Assembly (NCBI GenBank): GCA_035637115.1
Contig: DASPXV010000059.1
Span: 38,222-102,221, forward strand
Reading direction: 5' to 3'
DNA length: 64,000 nt
Source: JAICSD01 sp035637115
Lineage (GTDB): Bacteria > Acidobacteriota > Vicinamibacteria > Vicinamibacterales > 2-12-FULL-66-21
The stretch's first letter is position 1. Each line of letters starts with the position of its first letter. This document shows, piece after piece, positions 7,450 through 15,976 of this stretch. A program made the position numbers and the translations under genes. A model generated the notes under the pieces. It made no database searches. It was not told the DNA's origin and was given only the letters and a program-made list of their open reading frames with translations.

Positions 7450-8779
7450 CGCCGACAACATGGTCGCGCGGCGCGCGGATCCCGCCGAAGTCACGGCGAG
7501 GTTCCAGGGACTCGTGCAGTCGCCGCTGCGCGCCGCGATCCTGCGCTTCATGTGCGCGCGTCCCGACGAATCGTTCGACGTCGAAGCGCTGATGCAGACG
7601 TTCGGGCGGATGCGGCTCGACGTCGAGAACTGCGTGCGCGAGCTCAACGCGTTCGGGATTGCAAAGAAGACCGCCGGCCCCGGCGCGCCGAAGTACGGCT
7701 TCGTGCAGCCGGACAACGACGTGCTGCACGAACTGCTCGACGAGTTCCTCGAGCGGCGCGCGACCGTCAGCAGCGAAGACCGCTCCCCCGCGGTGCAGCG
7801 CTTCCGCGAGATGATCGGGCGCGACGAGAAGATGCTCGTCATCTTCGAATGGATCCGCACGGCGGCGAAATCGGACATCTCGGTCCTGATCCTCGGGCCA
7901 ACGGGTTCCGGCAAGGAGCTCGTCGCGCGAATGATCCACGAACTGAGCCGCCGCGGCACGCATCGCTTCCAGGCGGTGAACTGCGCGGCGCTGCCCGACA
8001 CGCTGTTCGAGTCGGAAATCTTCGGCTACGAAAAAGGCGCGTTCACCGGCGCGCACGATCGGAAGCCCGGACGGCTGGAACTCGCCAACAACGGCACGCT
8101 CTTCCTCGACGAAATCGGCGACATGTCGCTGATGGCGCAGGCAAAGCTGTTGCGCGTGCTCGAAGAACGCCGTTTCGAACGCCTCGGCGGAAATACGTCG
8201 ATCGAGGTGAACTTCCGATTGATCTCCGCGACGAACCGCCCGCTCGAGCAGTTCGTGCGCGATACGCGCTTCCGCGAAGACCTCTACTACCGCGTCAACG
8301 CGTTTTCGATCCGGCTGCCGTCGCTGCGCGAGCGCACGATCGACATCCCGGTTCTGGCGCAGCGGTTCCTGGCGCGTTACTGCGCCGCGAACGGACTCCC
8401 CCTCGATGGCAAGTCGTTCTCGAAAGAAGCCGCCGAGCTGCTGATGCACTACCACTGGCCAGGTAACATCCGCGAGCTGGAAAGCACCGTCTCGCGCGCG
8501 GCGTTGTCTTCACCGGGACGTGTCATTCGCGGCACTGACGTCGAGTTCCTTCACGCCGCGGAAACGCCGGTCGAGTCCTCGCGGGAGCGCCTCCCGTCGC
8601 TCGCGGATGCGGAGCGCGTGCATATCTCGCGCGTGCTCGAAAGCGTCAATTGGAACAAGAAGCAGGCAGCGGCGGTGCTCGAAATCAGCCGCGGGACGCT
8701 GTACCGCAAGATCGTCGAATACGGCCTCGAAGAGGTGCCGCCACCGTCCCGAAACAGAACAACCAGGGCCGAAACGTAG
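7442..8779 (+). CDS. Sigma-54-dependent transcriptional activator with N-terminal winged-helix domain
   Basis: 445 residues. About 1-110 is a winged-helix-like domain (SPLRAAILRFMCARPDESFD, then RMRLDVENCVRELNAFGI) instead of a receiver, PAS or GAF domain. The AAA+ core shows Walker A GPTGSGKE, the sigma-54 contact loop GAFTGA, Walker B GTLFLDEIG and the arginine-finger region. The C-terminus has a Fis-type helix-turn-helix (NKKQAAAVLEISRGTLYRKI). It therefore drives RNA polymerase-sigma54 and may recognise DNA or protein through two HTH units. No phosphorylation site is expected; the co-translated membrane protein is the obvious partner. No clear sigma-54 promoter was found downstream. Confidence 0.88.
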   Translation: MSNADNMVARRADPAEVTARFQGLVQSPLRAAILRFMCARPDESFDVEALMQTFGRMRLDVENCVRELNAFGIAKKTAGPGAPKYGFVQPDNDVLHELLDEFLERRATVSSEDRSPAVQRFREMIGRDEKMLVIFEWIRTAAKSDISVLILGPTGSGKELVARMIHELSRRGTHRFQAVNCAALPDTLFESEIFGYEKGAFTGAHDRKPGRLELANNGTLFLDEIGDMSLMAQAKLLRVLEERRFERLGGNTSIEVNFRLISATNRPLEQFVRDTRFREDLYYRVNAFSIRLPSLRERTIDIPVLAQRFLARYCAANGLPLDGKSFSKEAAELLMHYHWPGNIRELESTVSRAALSSPGRVIRGTDVEFLHAAETPVESSRERLPSLADAERVHISRVLESVNWNKKQAAAVLEISRGTLYRKIVEYGLEEVPPPSRNRTTRAET

Positions 8780-9018
8780 CTCGATCTGGAACACCTCGCA
8801 GCCAGCTCACCCAAAAGGACTTAGCGCCAGAATTTGGTGATGCTGTCTCAGGACGGGACAAGCGCGCACCACTCTTCGACGCGCGTCATTTTGGGGAACA
8901 CCAGACCCAGCACGTAACGCCATTGTAATCATGAGCTTACGAAACTGTGCTTCTGGACCGTTTTCGGCAGACAGATTGCAAAACCGCTGGGCCGGGCGCC
9001 CCGCGCCTCCCCTGCGAA

Positions 9019-10890
9019 ATGTCCCGAAAGTTCGTCGTCATCGCCGCCCTCCTGACGGTATTTCGGGCCGCGCCGGTCTTTGCCGCGCCGGCCGAAAGAC
9101 CGTCCGCGGGTGAAAGCAAGCTCGATCGCGAGCTCCAGGCCCGCGCGCGCGTGCCGCGTGGCAGCTCGCGCGTCATCCTCCGGCTGACTCCTGGCGTTTC
9201 CCCCGCGTCCGCTGAACGCGCCATCCGCAGCTTCCGCGGAACGATCGGCCGCCGCCTCGCGTCCGTTGGCGGTCAGGTCGCGTACGTTCCCGACGGCTCG
9301 CTCGACGCGCTTGGGCGCGTACCGGGCGTGTCGAGCGTGAGCCTCGATCGCCGCGTGCAGGGAACGCTGGAGCGCACGGGCGGCACCATCGGTGCGAACT
9401 GGGTCCGCGAGAACCTCGGGTTCGACGGCACGGGCGTCGGCGTCGCGATCATCGATTCGGGCGTCGCCAACTGGCACGACGACCTCGGCAGCGCCCGTGT
9501 CTCGCGCTTCGTCGATTTCGTGAACTTCCAGACCGCCGCCTATGACGACTATGGCCACGGAACCCACGTCGCGGGGGTAATCGCGGGGGACGGCCACGAC
9601 TCCGAGGGACGCCGCAGCGGCATCGCGCCTGGCGCCACGCTGCTGGTCGAGAAAGTCCTCGACGCGTCGGGTCAGGGATATATCAGCAACGTCATCGCCG
9701 CGATCGATTACGCGATCGCAAACAAGGACGAGCTCCACATCCGCGTCCTCAATCTCTCGGTGGCCGCGGGTGTTTACGAGTCGTACAACACCGATCCGCT
9801 GACGCTCGCCGCGAAGCGCGCCGTCGAAGCGGGCATCGTCGTCGTCTCCGCCGCGGGCAATCTTGGGAAGAATGCGGAGGGACAGCCGCAGTACGGCGGC
9901 GTCGGTGCCCCCGGCAACGCGCCGTGGGTGATCACGGTAGGCGCCTCGAGCCACAACGGCACGACGGATCGGTCGGACGACACGGTCGCGGGATTCAGTT
10001 CGCGCGGACCGAGCGCGATCGATTTCCAGGCGAAGCCGGATCTCGTCGCGCCCGGCGTCGGCATCGAGTCGATCGCGGAAGCGGGCAGCACGCTGTGGAA
10101 CACCAAGCCGCTGATGCGGCTGTGGGGCACGGTCCCGACCGCGACCGAGCCGTACCTCTCTTTGAGCGGCACGAGCATGGCGGCCCCAGTCGTCACCGGC
10201 ACGATCGCGCTGATGCTGCAGGCGAACCCGGCGCTCACACCGAACCTCGTAAAGGCGGTCCTGCAGTTCACCGCCGAAACGCACACCGCTTACAACGGCC
10301 TCACGCAGGGTGCGGGATTCCTGAACGCGCACGGCGCGGTGGATCTGTCGCGCTCGGTCGCAACCGGCGCGTCTCTCGATGCGTCAAACGTGACGACCAC
10401 CACCGACACGGTCGAGTGGGGACGCCGGATCATCTGGGGCAACCATCGCGTGGGGGGCGGCGAGCTGCGCGCGGATGCGAGCGCCTGGCGCACCGACGTG
10501 ATCTGGGGCAGCGGACTCACGCCTGACGGGTCGCCCGTCGTCTGGGGCACGGCATGCACCGGTGACTCCGAGTGCGACAATATCGTCTGGGGCACGACGT
10601 GCGACACCGCCGAGTGCGACAACATCGTGTGGGGCACGGAGTGCGGCGGCGCCGACTGCGACAGCATCGTCTGGGGCACCGCGTGCGACAGCGCCGAGTG
10701 CGAAAAAACCGTCTGGGGCACCGCGAGCGAGAGTGACAACATTGTTTGGGACATGGACGCCGACGGGGAAAACGACAATATCGTCTGGGGCACCAACGTC
10801 CTCGATGAATCCGACAACCTTGTCTGGGGCGCGCCGGCGATCCGGCGGCAGTCCCGGATTCTCACCGTGATCGATCCCTGGTTTAAATGA
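9019..10890 (+). CDS. Secreted S8 (subtilisin-like) serine protease with C-terminal VWGT repeats
   Basis: 623 residues from MSRKFVVIAALLTVF; signal peptide ends near AAPVFAAPA. An inhibitor-I9-like propeptide follows (about 45-110). Catalytic triad: Asp146 (IIDSG), His183 (GHGTHVAG), Ser386 (SGTSMAAP), with oxyanion Asn281. From about residue 455 to 610 there are eleven W-containing motifs of the form IVWG(T), several as DNIVWGT, four of them separated by short Cys-x5/6-Cys acidic spacers. Such tails are seen on acidobacterial subtilases but I know no assigned function. The stop overlaps the next gene's ATG by 4 bp, coupling it to a c-di-GMP protein. Confidence 0.88.
   Translation: MSRKFVVIAALLTVFRAAPVFAAPAERPSAGESKLDRELQARARVPRGSSRVILRLTPGVSPASAERAIRSFRGTIGRRLASVGGQVAYVPDGSLDALGRVPGVSSVSLDRRVQGTLERTGGTIGANWVRENLGFDGTGVGVAIIDSGVANWHDDLGSARVSRFVDFVNFQTAAYDDYGHGTHVAGVIAGDGHDSEGRRSGIAPGATLLVEKVLDASGQGYISNVIAAIDYAIANKDELHIRVLNLSVAAGVYESYNTDPLTLAAKRAVEAGIVVVSAAGNLGKNAEGQPQYGGVGAPGNAPWVITVGASSHNGTTDRSDDTVAGFSSRGPSAIDFQAKPDLVAPGVGIESIAEAGSTLWNTKPLMRLWGTVPTATEPYLSLSGTSMAAPVVTGTIALMLQANPALTPNLVKAVLQFTAETHTAYNGLTQGAGFLNAHGAVDLSRSVATGASLDASNVTTTTDTVEWGRRIIWGNHRVGGGELRADASAWRTDVIWGSGLTPDGSPVVWGTACTGDSECDNIVWGTTCDTAECDNIVWGTECGGADCDSIVWGTACDSAECEKTVWGTASESDNIVWDMDADGENDNIVWGTNVLDESDNLVWGAPAIRRQSRILTVIDPWFK
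10395..10835 (+). repeat. Tandem VWG-coding repeats in the subtilase 3' end
   Basis: Eleven copies of a codon group ATC-GTC-TGG-GGC(-ACG/ACC) or close variants, at spacings from about 21 to 70 nt. Spacers encode acidic, Cys-containing turns (TACTGDSECDN, TTCDTAECDN, TECGGADCDS, TACDSAECEK). Spacing is irregular and copies keep the reading frame, so this is a protein-level repeat, not a DNA array. Confidence 0.8.
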
Positions 10891-13385
10891 AGGCACTCCC
10901 GCTCGCCGCGCGGATTTACGTCTGCGCCATCATCGCCATGGGCGCCGGGCTTCTCGCGGCTTTCTTCCCGACCCATTTCGTCGGCAGTCCGTGGCTCTTC
11001 GCCGCGCTGCTGCTCCTGTCGTCGATCACGTCGGTGTTCAAGGTCAACCTGCCGCTCGCACGGCGGTCGTCGACGATGTCGGTGTCGTACGCGGTCGACT
11101 TCGCGTCGCTGCTGCTGCTTGGCCCGAACGAGACGATGATCGTTGCGGCGGCGAGTGCGTTCAGCCAGTGCACGTTCCGCATCAAGGAGCGCAATCCGAT
11201 CCATCGCACGCTGTTCAGCATGGCCTGCCTGGTGGTGACGGTGCAGGCGGCAGGCATCGCCTACAAGTGGCTGGGCGGACATCCGGGCGCGGTCACCTCC
11301 ATGGCGATCGCGAAGCCGCTGGTCGGAGCCGCTACGGTTTACTTCCTGTTCAACACGCTGACGGTTGCCACGGCAATTGCCCTGTCGGTTAAACAGCCGC
11401 TGCTGAAAGTCTGGAACGAGAACTTCCTCTGGAGCGCGCCCAGTTATTTCGTCGGTGCGGGCGCGGCCGCGGGAGTCGCCTGGATTACGAACCTGCAGCA
11501 GCAATGGGTCGCGCTGCTGCCGCTGCTCGCGGCGCCGCTGTATCTCACGTATCGCACTTACAAGGTGTATCTCGGGCGCGTCGAAGACGAGCGGCGCCAC
11601 ACGCAGGAAATGGCGGATCTCCATCTCGCGACGATCGAAGCGCTGGCGCTCGCGATCGATGCGAAGGACCAGACGTCGCAGCTCCACATCCGCCGCGTGC
11701 AGCTCTATGCGGCGGCGCTGGCGCGCGGCCTGGGGATGAACGAGAACGAAATCCAGGGCGTGAAGACGGCCGCGCTGCTGCACGACATCGGCAAGCTTGC
11801 GGTGCCGGAACACATCCTCTCCAAGCCCGGCCCACTCACGCCGGAAGAGTTCCAGAAGATTCGCGCGCATCCGAAAGTCGGCGCCGATATCGTCAGCTCG
11901 GTGCCGTTCCCGTACCCTGTCGCGCCGCTGATCCTCAACCACCACGAGCGCTGGGACGGCAAGGGCTACCCCGCCGGCCTGAAGGGTGAAGAGATTCCGC
12001 TCGGCGCGCGGATCCTGTCGGTCGTTGATTACTTCGACGCGCTGATGGCGGAGCGCCCGTACCACAAGGCGATGACGTCAGATGCGGCCATCGGGTTGCT
12101 GCAGCAGGAGGCGGGGAAGGGCCTCGACCCGCAGGTTGTGAGCATGTTCACCGAGCTCCTGCCGACACTGCAGCAGGAAGCGCTGACGCTCGATCAGAGC
12201 GTGCGCCGCGAGGCGCCGCAGGACAGCAACCCGCACGCGCAGCCGGCGACGGGCCTGGCGCCAGAGCAGTCGAAGAAGAACGTTTTCGAGGACATCGCGC
12301 TCGCGCACCGCGAGATTTACGCGCTCTACGAGATCGCGCAGGCAATGGGCACCAGCCTCGGCGTCTCCGACACGATGGCGCTCATTTCCGCGAAGCTGAC
12401 GAACCTCGTACCGTTCGCGTGCGCGGCACTCTTCCTGTTCGACGAAGAGACGGAGACGCTCCGCTGCCGATTCGCGACCGGCACGGACGCCGACATCATT
12501 CAACAGGTCGCCGTGCACAGCGGGGAAGGGCTGACCGGATGGGTCGCGCGCAACCGCCGCCCGCTGGTCAATGCGCGCCCGAGCGCGGACCTCGAAGCCG
12601 CCGGCCTCGCGCACCTTTCAACGAGCCTGCAATCCGCGCTCGTCTGCCCGCTCATGTTCAACGAGCGGTTCATCGGCACGCTCTCGGTCTACCACACCGA
12701 CGCCGCGTTCTACCGCGACGATCACCGCCGGCTGCTCGACCGCGTATCTGAGCAGGCTGCGGCCGTCATCAACAACTCGATGCTGTTCGAGCAGACGCAG
12801 GAAGACTCGCTGACAGATCCGCTGACCGGCCTTCCGAACACGCGATTCCTGTTCATGCACCTGACGCGCGAGCTCGCGCGCGCCGAGCGGCTGAAAGCCG
12901 AGGTCTCCCTGATGGTCATGGACCTCGACAACTTCAAGGAGATCAACGACAACCACGGCCACCACGTCGGCGACCGCGCGCTGTGCGAAGTGGCGCGCGT
13001 GCTGCGCGCCGCGATCCGGCCGTACGACATCTGCGTCCGCTACGCGGGTGATGAATTCATCGTCGTGCTCTCGGGCTGCAGCGCCGACGAGGCGGAGCAC
13101 AAGCGGCAGGAACTGCAGAAAGCGGTGCAGGACGTCTACTTCGAAGCGCGTCCCGCCAAGCGGCTGCAGCTCGGCATCAGCATCGGCGCTGCCGTTTTCC
13201 CGCAGGATGGGGAATCGTACGAAGCGCTTCTCGCGACGGCGGACAGCCGGATGTACCAGGACAAGTCCGGTCGCAAGCGCCACACGGGGCGCGACTATCC
13301 GCCGACGGCCGTTCTCGCCGGAAACGCCGCGTACTCCGAGCTGACGGACATCGATATTCAGCGGGCCGCCGCCGGCATTCTCTAG
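10887..13385 (+). CDS. Membrane HD-GYP / GAF / GGDEF c-di-GMP turnover protein
   Basis: 832 residues. About 1-220 is a membrane region with roughly seven helices. HD-GYP phosphodiesterase: LLHDIGK near residue 296 and HHERWDGKGYP near 351. A GAF-like domain covers about 465-630. The C-terminal GGDEF domain has the variant signature YAGDEF near 717, which is compatible with diguanylate cyclase activity in known enzymes. It may thus both hydrolyse and make c-di-GMP, with GAF as sensor. Translation is coupled to the VWGT subtilase (ATGA overlap 10887-10890). Unusual pairing: a secreted protease and a membrane signalling protein. Confidence 0.9.
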   Translation: MKALPLAARIYVCAIIAMGAGLLAAFFPTHFVGSPWLFAALLLLSSITSVFKVNLPLARRSSTMSVSYAVDFASLLLLGPNETMIVAAASAFSQCTFRIKERNPIHRTLFSMACLVVTVQAAGIAYKWLGGHPGAVTSMAIAKPLVGAATVYFLFNTLTVATAIALSVKQPLLKVWNENFLWSAPSYFVGAGAAAGVAWITNLQQQWVALLPLLAAPLYLTYRTYKVYLGRVEDERRHTQEMADLHLATIEALALAIDAKDQTSQLHIRRVQLYAAALARGLGMNENEIQGVKTAALLHDIGKLAVPEHILSKPGPLTPEEFQKIRAHPKVGADIVSSVPFPYPVAPLILNHHERWDGKGYPAGLKGEEIPLGARILSVVDYFDALMAERPYHKAMTSDAAIGLLQQEAGKGLDPQVVSMFTELLPTLQQEALTLDQSVRREAPQDSNPHAQPATGLAPEQSKKNVFEDIALAHREIYALYEIAQAMGTSLGVSDTMALISAKLTNLVPFACAALFLFDEETETLRCRFATGTDADIIQQVAVHSGEGLTGWVARNRRPLVNARPSADLEAAGLAHLSTSLQSALVCPLMFNERFIGTLSVYHTDAAFYRDDHRRLLDRVSEQAAAVINNSMLFEQTQEDSLTDPLTGLPNTRFLFMHLTRELARAERLKAEVSLMVMDLDNFKEINDNHGHHVGDRALCEVARVLRAAIRPYDICVRYAGDEFIVVLSGCSADEAEHKRQELQKAVQDVYFEARPAKRLQLGISIGAAVFPQDGESYEALLATADSRMYQDKSGRKRHTGRDYPPTAVLAGNAAYSELTDIDIQRAAAGIL

Positions 13386-13389
13386 CCTG

Positions 13390-14070
13390 TTACCAGTCCT
13401 CTGTAACGATTTGGGTGCGGGGTATGCCCAGGCGCATGAGAGCCTGCGGCACGTCGGTGACCATCGACGGCGGGCCGCACACGAAACACAGCGTCCTCGG
13501 TGTCGCGAGTTCCGCGAGATGCCGGTCCCCCGTCCGGCCGCGGGCATGCCGCCAATCCTTCGCGTCCCCGGTCAGCGTCAACGTGAGATCCACCTTCCCC
13601 TTGTCCGCGAGCGCCCGGAATTCCTCGGCGTATGCGAATTCTTCAGGCGTGCGCGCGGAGTAGACGAGCGCCGGCCGCAGACGGTGGAGGCGATGGAGGT
13701 ACTCCCGAATCATCGAACGCACCGGCGCGATGCCGGTGCCTCCGGCGATGAAAAGCAGGCGGTTTTTTACGTCACCCGAGGGTAGGACGAACCTGCCCGT
13801 TGCACCAGTCACGACCAGCGGTGCGCCAGCCTGCAAGTCCGTGACTACCGATCCGAAGCGCGTGGATCCGTCGACCTTCACGAGGAATTCGAGAAAGCCA
13901 TGCTCCGCCGTATCGCGTGGTGCGGAGGCAATCGAGTACGGAGTCAGGTGCTGCTCGTCGATCCCGACAGAGGCGGCCTGCCCGGCTGCGTAAGGAAATG
14001 AGGCGCCATCAAGCGCCACTCGAATCGCGCGGGTCGTCGGTGTCGCGGCCGAATTCGACAGCAGGCGCAC
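13390..14070 (-). CDS. FAD/NAD(P)-binding ferredoxin reductase-type oxidoreductase
   Basis: 226 residues. FAD domain: LTPYSIASAP (the RxYS-type FAD motif with Pro in place of Arg) and GRFVLP. NAD(P) domain: LFIAGGTGIAPVRSM and FVCGPPSMVTDV. It transfers electrons between NAD(P)H and an unknown partner; no ferredoxin, oxygenase or haem domain is attached. The GTG start at 14070 is inside the BON gene (62-bp overlap), so it is read with fabI and the BON lipoprotein. It ends 4 bp from the convergent c-di-GMP gene. Confidence 0.8.
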   Translation of the reverse strand: MRLLSNSAATPTTRAIRVALDGASFPYAAGQAASVGIDEQHLTPYSIASAPRDTAEHGFLEFLVKVDGSTRFGSVVTDLQAGAPLVVTGATGRFVLPSGDVKNRLLFIAGGTGIAPVRSMIREYLHRLHRLRPALVYSARTPEEFAYAEEFRALADKGKVDLTLTLTGDAKDWRHARGRTGDRHLAELATPRTLCFVCGPPSMVTDVPQALMRLGIPRTQIVTEDW

Positions 14071-14389
14071 GGGGAAATTCTATTCTCAACTCCGATTTCA
14101 CGTCTTTCACGCCCTTCACCCGCCGGGCCGCGGCGATGGCCTGATCGACGTCCGATTGCGATTTGACCGTGCCCGAAAGCGTAACGACGCCCTGGAATGT
14201 CTTCGCGTCGATGCGGAATGGAGCGACTTGCGGATCGTTGAGAAGCGCGATCTTCACCCGCGTCGAGATCGACGCGTCGTCATGCGTCGCGCTCGTCGTC
14301 GCGCCGCATGCGGTGAGGAGGAGGAGGAGCAACAACACTTCCGCCTGAAGGCGGAAGCTACAAGAACCCTTTTCACATACCCGTCGCAT
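14009..14389 (-). CDS. BON-domain lipoprotein
   Basis: 126 residues from MRRVCEKGSCSFRLQAEV. The signal is followed by a run of seven leucines encoded by a CTC run and lipobox LLTACG. One BON domain follows (STRVKIALLNDP, FQGVVTLSGTV, AIAAARRVKGVKDVKSEL), a module for binding phospholipid in the outer membrane or periplasm, as in OsmY/DolP. The n-region is encoded by an interspersed palindromic repeat (14338-14357) and contains acidic residues, which is unusual. A GTG at the first Val after it could be the true start. Overlaps fabI by 17 bp and the reductase by 62 bp. Confidence 0.75.
   Translation of the reverse strand: MRRVCEKGSCSFRLQAEVLLLLLLLTACGATTSATHDDASISTRVKIALLNDPQVAPFRIDAKTFQGVVTLSGTVKSQSDVDQAIAAARRVKGVKDVKSELRIEFPRAPAVEFGRDTDDPRDSSGA
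14338..14357 (+). repeat. Interspersed palindromic repeat, copy 2, inside the BON gene signal peptide
   Basis: CTTCCGCC-TGAA-GGCGGAAG, the same arms as the nagA copy with a different loop. On the minus strand both copies share the flank GTAG(N0-2)CTTCCGCC when oriented alike. Here it encodes SFRLQAE. Confidence 0.7.
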
Positions 14390-15146
14390 GGTAGCCACCA
14401 TCTACCATCAGTACTTCCGCGGTGACCGCGCGGCCCGCATTGCTCAGGAGGAAGATCGCCGCGTCCGCGACTTCAGATGTATCGATGGTTCGGCGCAGCG
14501 GTGCGCGGTCGCGGTACACCTGGAGGATGCTCGAAAAACCGGAGACCCCGGCGGCCGCGAGCGTCTTGATAGGACCGGCAGAGATCGCGTTCACGCGGAT
14601 GTTCTTCGGCCCGAGATCCGCGGCGAGGTAGCGCACCGTGGATTCGAGCGCGGCCTTCGCGACGCCCATGACGTTGTAGTTCTGGAAGACGCGCTCGCTG
14701 CCGAGATAGGTGAGCGTCACGATGCTGCCGCCCCCCTTTTTCTCCAGGAGAGGCAGCGCGCCGCGCGAGAGCGCGATCAACGAGTAGGCGCTGACGTCGA
14801 GCGCGAGCTTGAAACCGTCCCGAGTCGTCTGCACGAATGGATTCGACAGCTCCCCGGGCGGCGCGAATGCCGCACCGTGCACGACGAAGTCGAGCCCGCC
14901 GAAGGTTCGATCGATTTCCTGGAAGACGTTGGCGATCTGCTCGTCGCTGGTCACGTCGAGCGGGAGGACGAGTGGATCCGACAGGCCCGCGGCGAGGTCG
15001 CGGACGTTTTCTTCGAGCCGCTGCCCCTGGAATGTCACCGCGACGCGCGCGCCGGCGTTGGAGGCGGCCTGCGCGATCGCCCAGGCAATTGAACGTTTGT
15101 TGGCGACGCCAACGATGAGGCCGGTCTTGCCGGAAAGGTCCGCCAT
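14373..15146 (-). CDS. fabI: Enoyl-[acyl-carrier-protein] reductase (NADH) FabI
   Basis: 257 residues from MADLSGKTGLIVGV. Cofactor motif GVANKRSIAWAIA replaces the usual GxxxGxG of short-chain dehydrogenases, as is typical of FabI; the catalytic pair is in YNVMGVAK (Tyr-x6-Lys); RVNAISAGPIKTLAA is the substrate-loop region. It carries out the last reduction step of fatty-acid elongation in the cytoplasm. Located 10 bp after the RGG-rich protein gene and overlapping the BON gene by 17 bp, so all four minus-strand genes may form one transcript. Confidence 0.93.
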   Translation of the reverse strand: MADLSGKTGLIVGVANKRSIAWAIAQAASNAGARVAVTFQGQRLEENVRDLAAGLSDPLVLPLDVTSDEQIANVFQEIDRTFGGLDFVVHGAAFAPPGELSNPFVQTTRDGFKLALDVSAYSLIALSRGALPLLEKKGGGSIVTLTYLGSERVFQNYNVMGVAKAALESTVRYLAADLGPKNIRVNAISAGPIKTLAAAGVSGFSSILQVYRDRAPLRRTIDTSEVADAAIFLLSNAGRAVTAEVLMVDGGYHATGM

Positions 15147-15156
15147 GGACCCCAGT

Positions 15157-15861
15157 CTACCGCGAACGTTTTCTGGGTCCGCCCTGCCGATGCTGGTTGC
15201 CGCCGCCGGGACCGCGGCCAAAGCCCTGGCCCGGGCCGCGCCCGCCGCCGCGATTGGGGCCGCGGCCAAACCGATGTCCGCCGGATCCATTTCCGGTGCC
15301 GGTGCCACCGCCGCTGCCGCCATGGCCGCGGCCACGGAAGCCGCCGCCGGGACGGCCGCTGTTCTGACGGATGGTGAATTCCGGCGCGGGCCGTTCGATC
15401 TTGAGGCCTTCCGGACGCGGCAGCTGCGCGCGAATCAGCGGACGATGCACCGGGCCCTCATCGGGCGGAAGCATCTGCATCTGGCCATCCTGAGAATCGT
15501 CCTGCGAGTCGTCCAATGAATCGTCCTGCGGCTCTTCAGCCTCGCGGCCGTCAGCCGTGTTGAGAGAAACGTCTTCGTCTTCTGGACTGTCTGCCATCTC
15601 GACCTCGTCGAGTACGGGGACACGCGCGGCCGGATCTTCGATCCCAGCGAGCACTTCCTTGTAGAGCGCGCCCGTCGTGTCCGCCTTCTTCCGGCGCGGC
15701 GCCTTGCCGCCCTTGTAGACGTGCTCGGCGTCGCACGTCGTGCATCGTGTCTGTTTCACGTCTTCTTCGATCATCGCGACGACGGCGTGATTGGTCACCC
15801 GCCGCTCGCGCGGACAGTAGTCGTCCAGAATGTCACCGAGACGCAGCCGGCGCTGCTCCAT
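15157..15861 (-). CDS. Zinc-ribbon-like protein with acidic middle and RGG-rich tail
   Basis: 234 residues. The N-terminus has DYCPRERRVTNH and TRCTTCDAEHVY (Cys/His pairs suggesting a zinc ribbon) and a basic patch APRRKKAD. Residues 80-125 are very acidic with a DDSQ repeat. The last about 65 residues are almost only G, R, N, Q and F (GGGFRGRGHGG, RFGRGPNRGGG), an RGG-box typical of RNA-binding, often condensate-forming proteins. GGGGGA lies about 8 nt before the ATG. A family name is not known to me; RNA binding is inference. Confidence 0.65.
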   Translation of the reverse strand: MEQRRLRLGDILDDYCPRERRVTNHAVVAMIEEDVKQTRCTTCDAEHVYKGGKAPRRKKADTTGALYKEVLAGIEDPAARVPVLDEVEMADSPEDEDVSLNTADGREAEEPQDDSLDDSQDDSQDGQMQMLPPDEGPVHRPLIRAQLPRPEGLKIERPAPEFTIRQNSGRPGGGFRGRGHGGSGGGTGTGNGSGGHRFGRGPNRGGGRGPGQGFGRGPGGGNQHRQGGPRKRSR

Positions 15862-15922
15862 TACTTACTTCCCCCGAAATTGTCCTGAAGATGGGCTGGG
15901 ATAGACGCGTTGCAGGTACTTC

Positions 15923-15952
15923 AGTCTAACAGAACGCGTGCCAAAAGCGCAA
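15923..15952 (-). promoter_or_regulatory. Candidate sigma-70-type promoter for the RGG protein / fabI operon
   Basis: On the minus strand TTGCGC (15952-15947) and TAGACT (15928-15923) are separated by 18 bp and lie about 60 bp upstream of the RGG-protein ATG. Fit to the consensus is moderate. The 15862-15976 spacer holds nothing else I can recognise. Confidence 0.35.
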
Positions 15953-15976
15953 CCCTGGTGGCCGCAACCCCTGCTT

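Noticed and set aside
8780..9018. Possible c-di-GMP riboswitch before the subtilase/HD-GYP pair
   Set aside because: The GEMM core (GCAAACC ... tetraloop receptor) is absent; only a loose GCAAAACCG is present. The 239-bp spacer has no other recognisable element.
10395..10835. Repeats that might be a CRISPR-like array
   Set aside because: Spacing is irregular, copies are only a few codons long and stay in one reading frame; they encode the VWGT protein motif.
10290..12065. Long minus-strand frame opposite the subtilase and c-di-GMP genes
   Set aside because: Composition is antisense-like (Arg/Gln-rich, no domains); the plus strand encodes conserved catalytic motifs.
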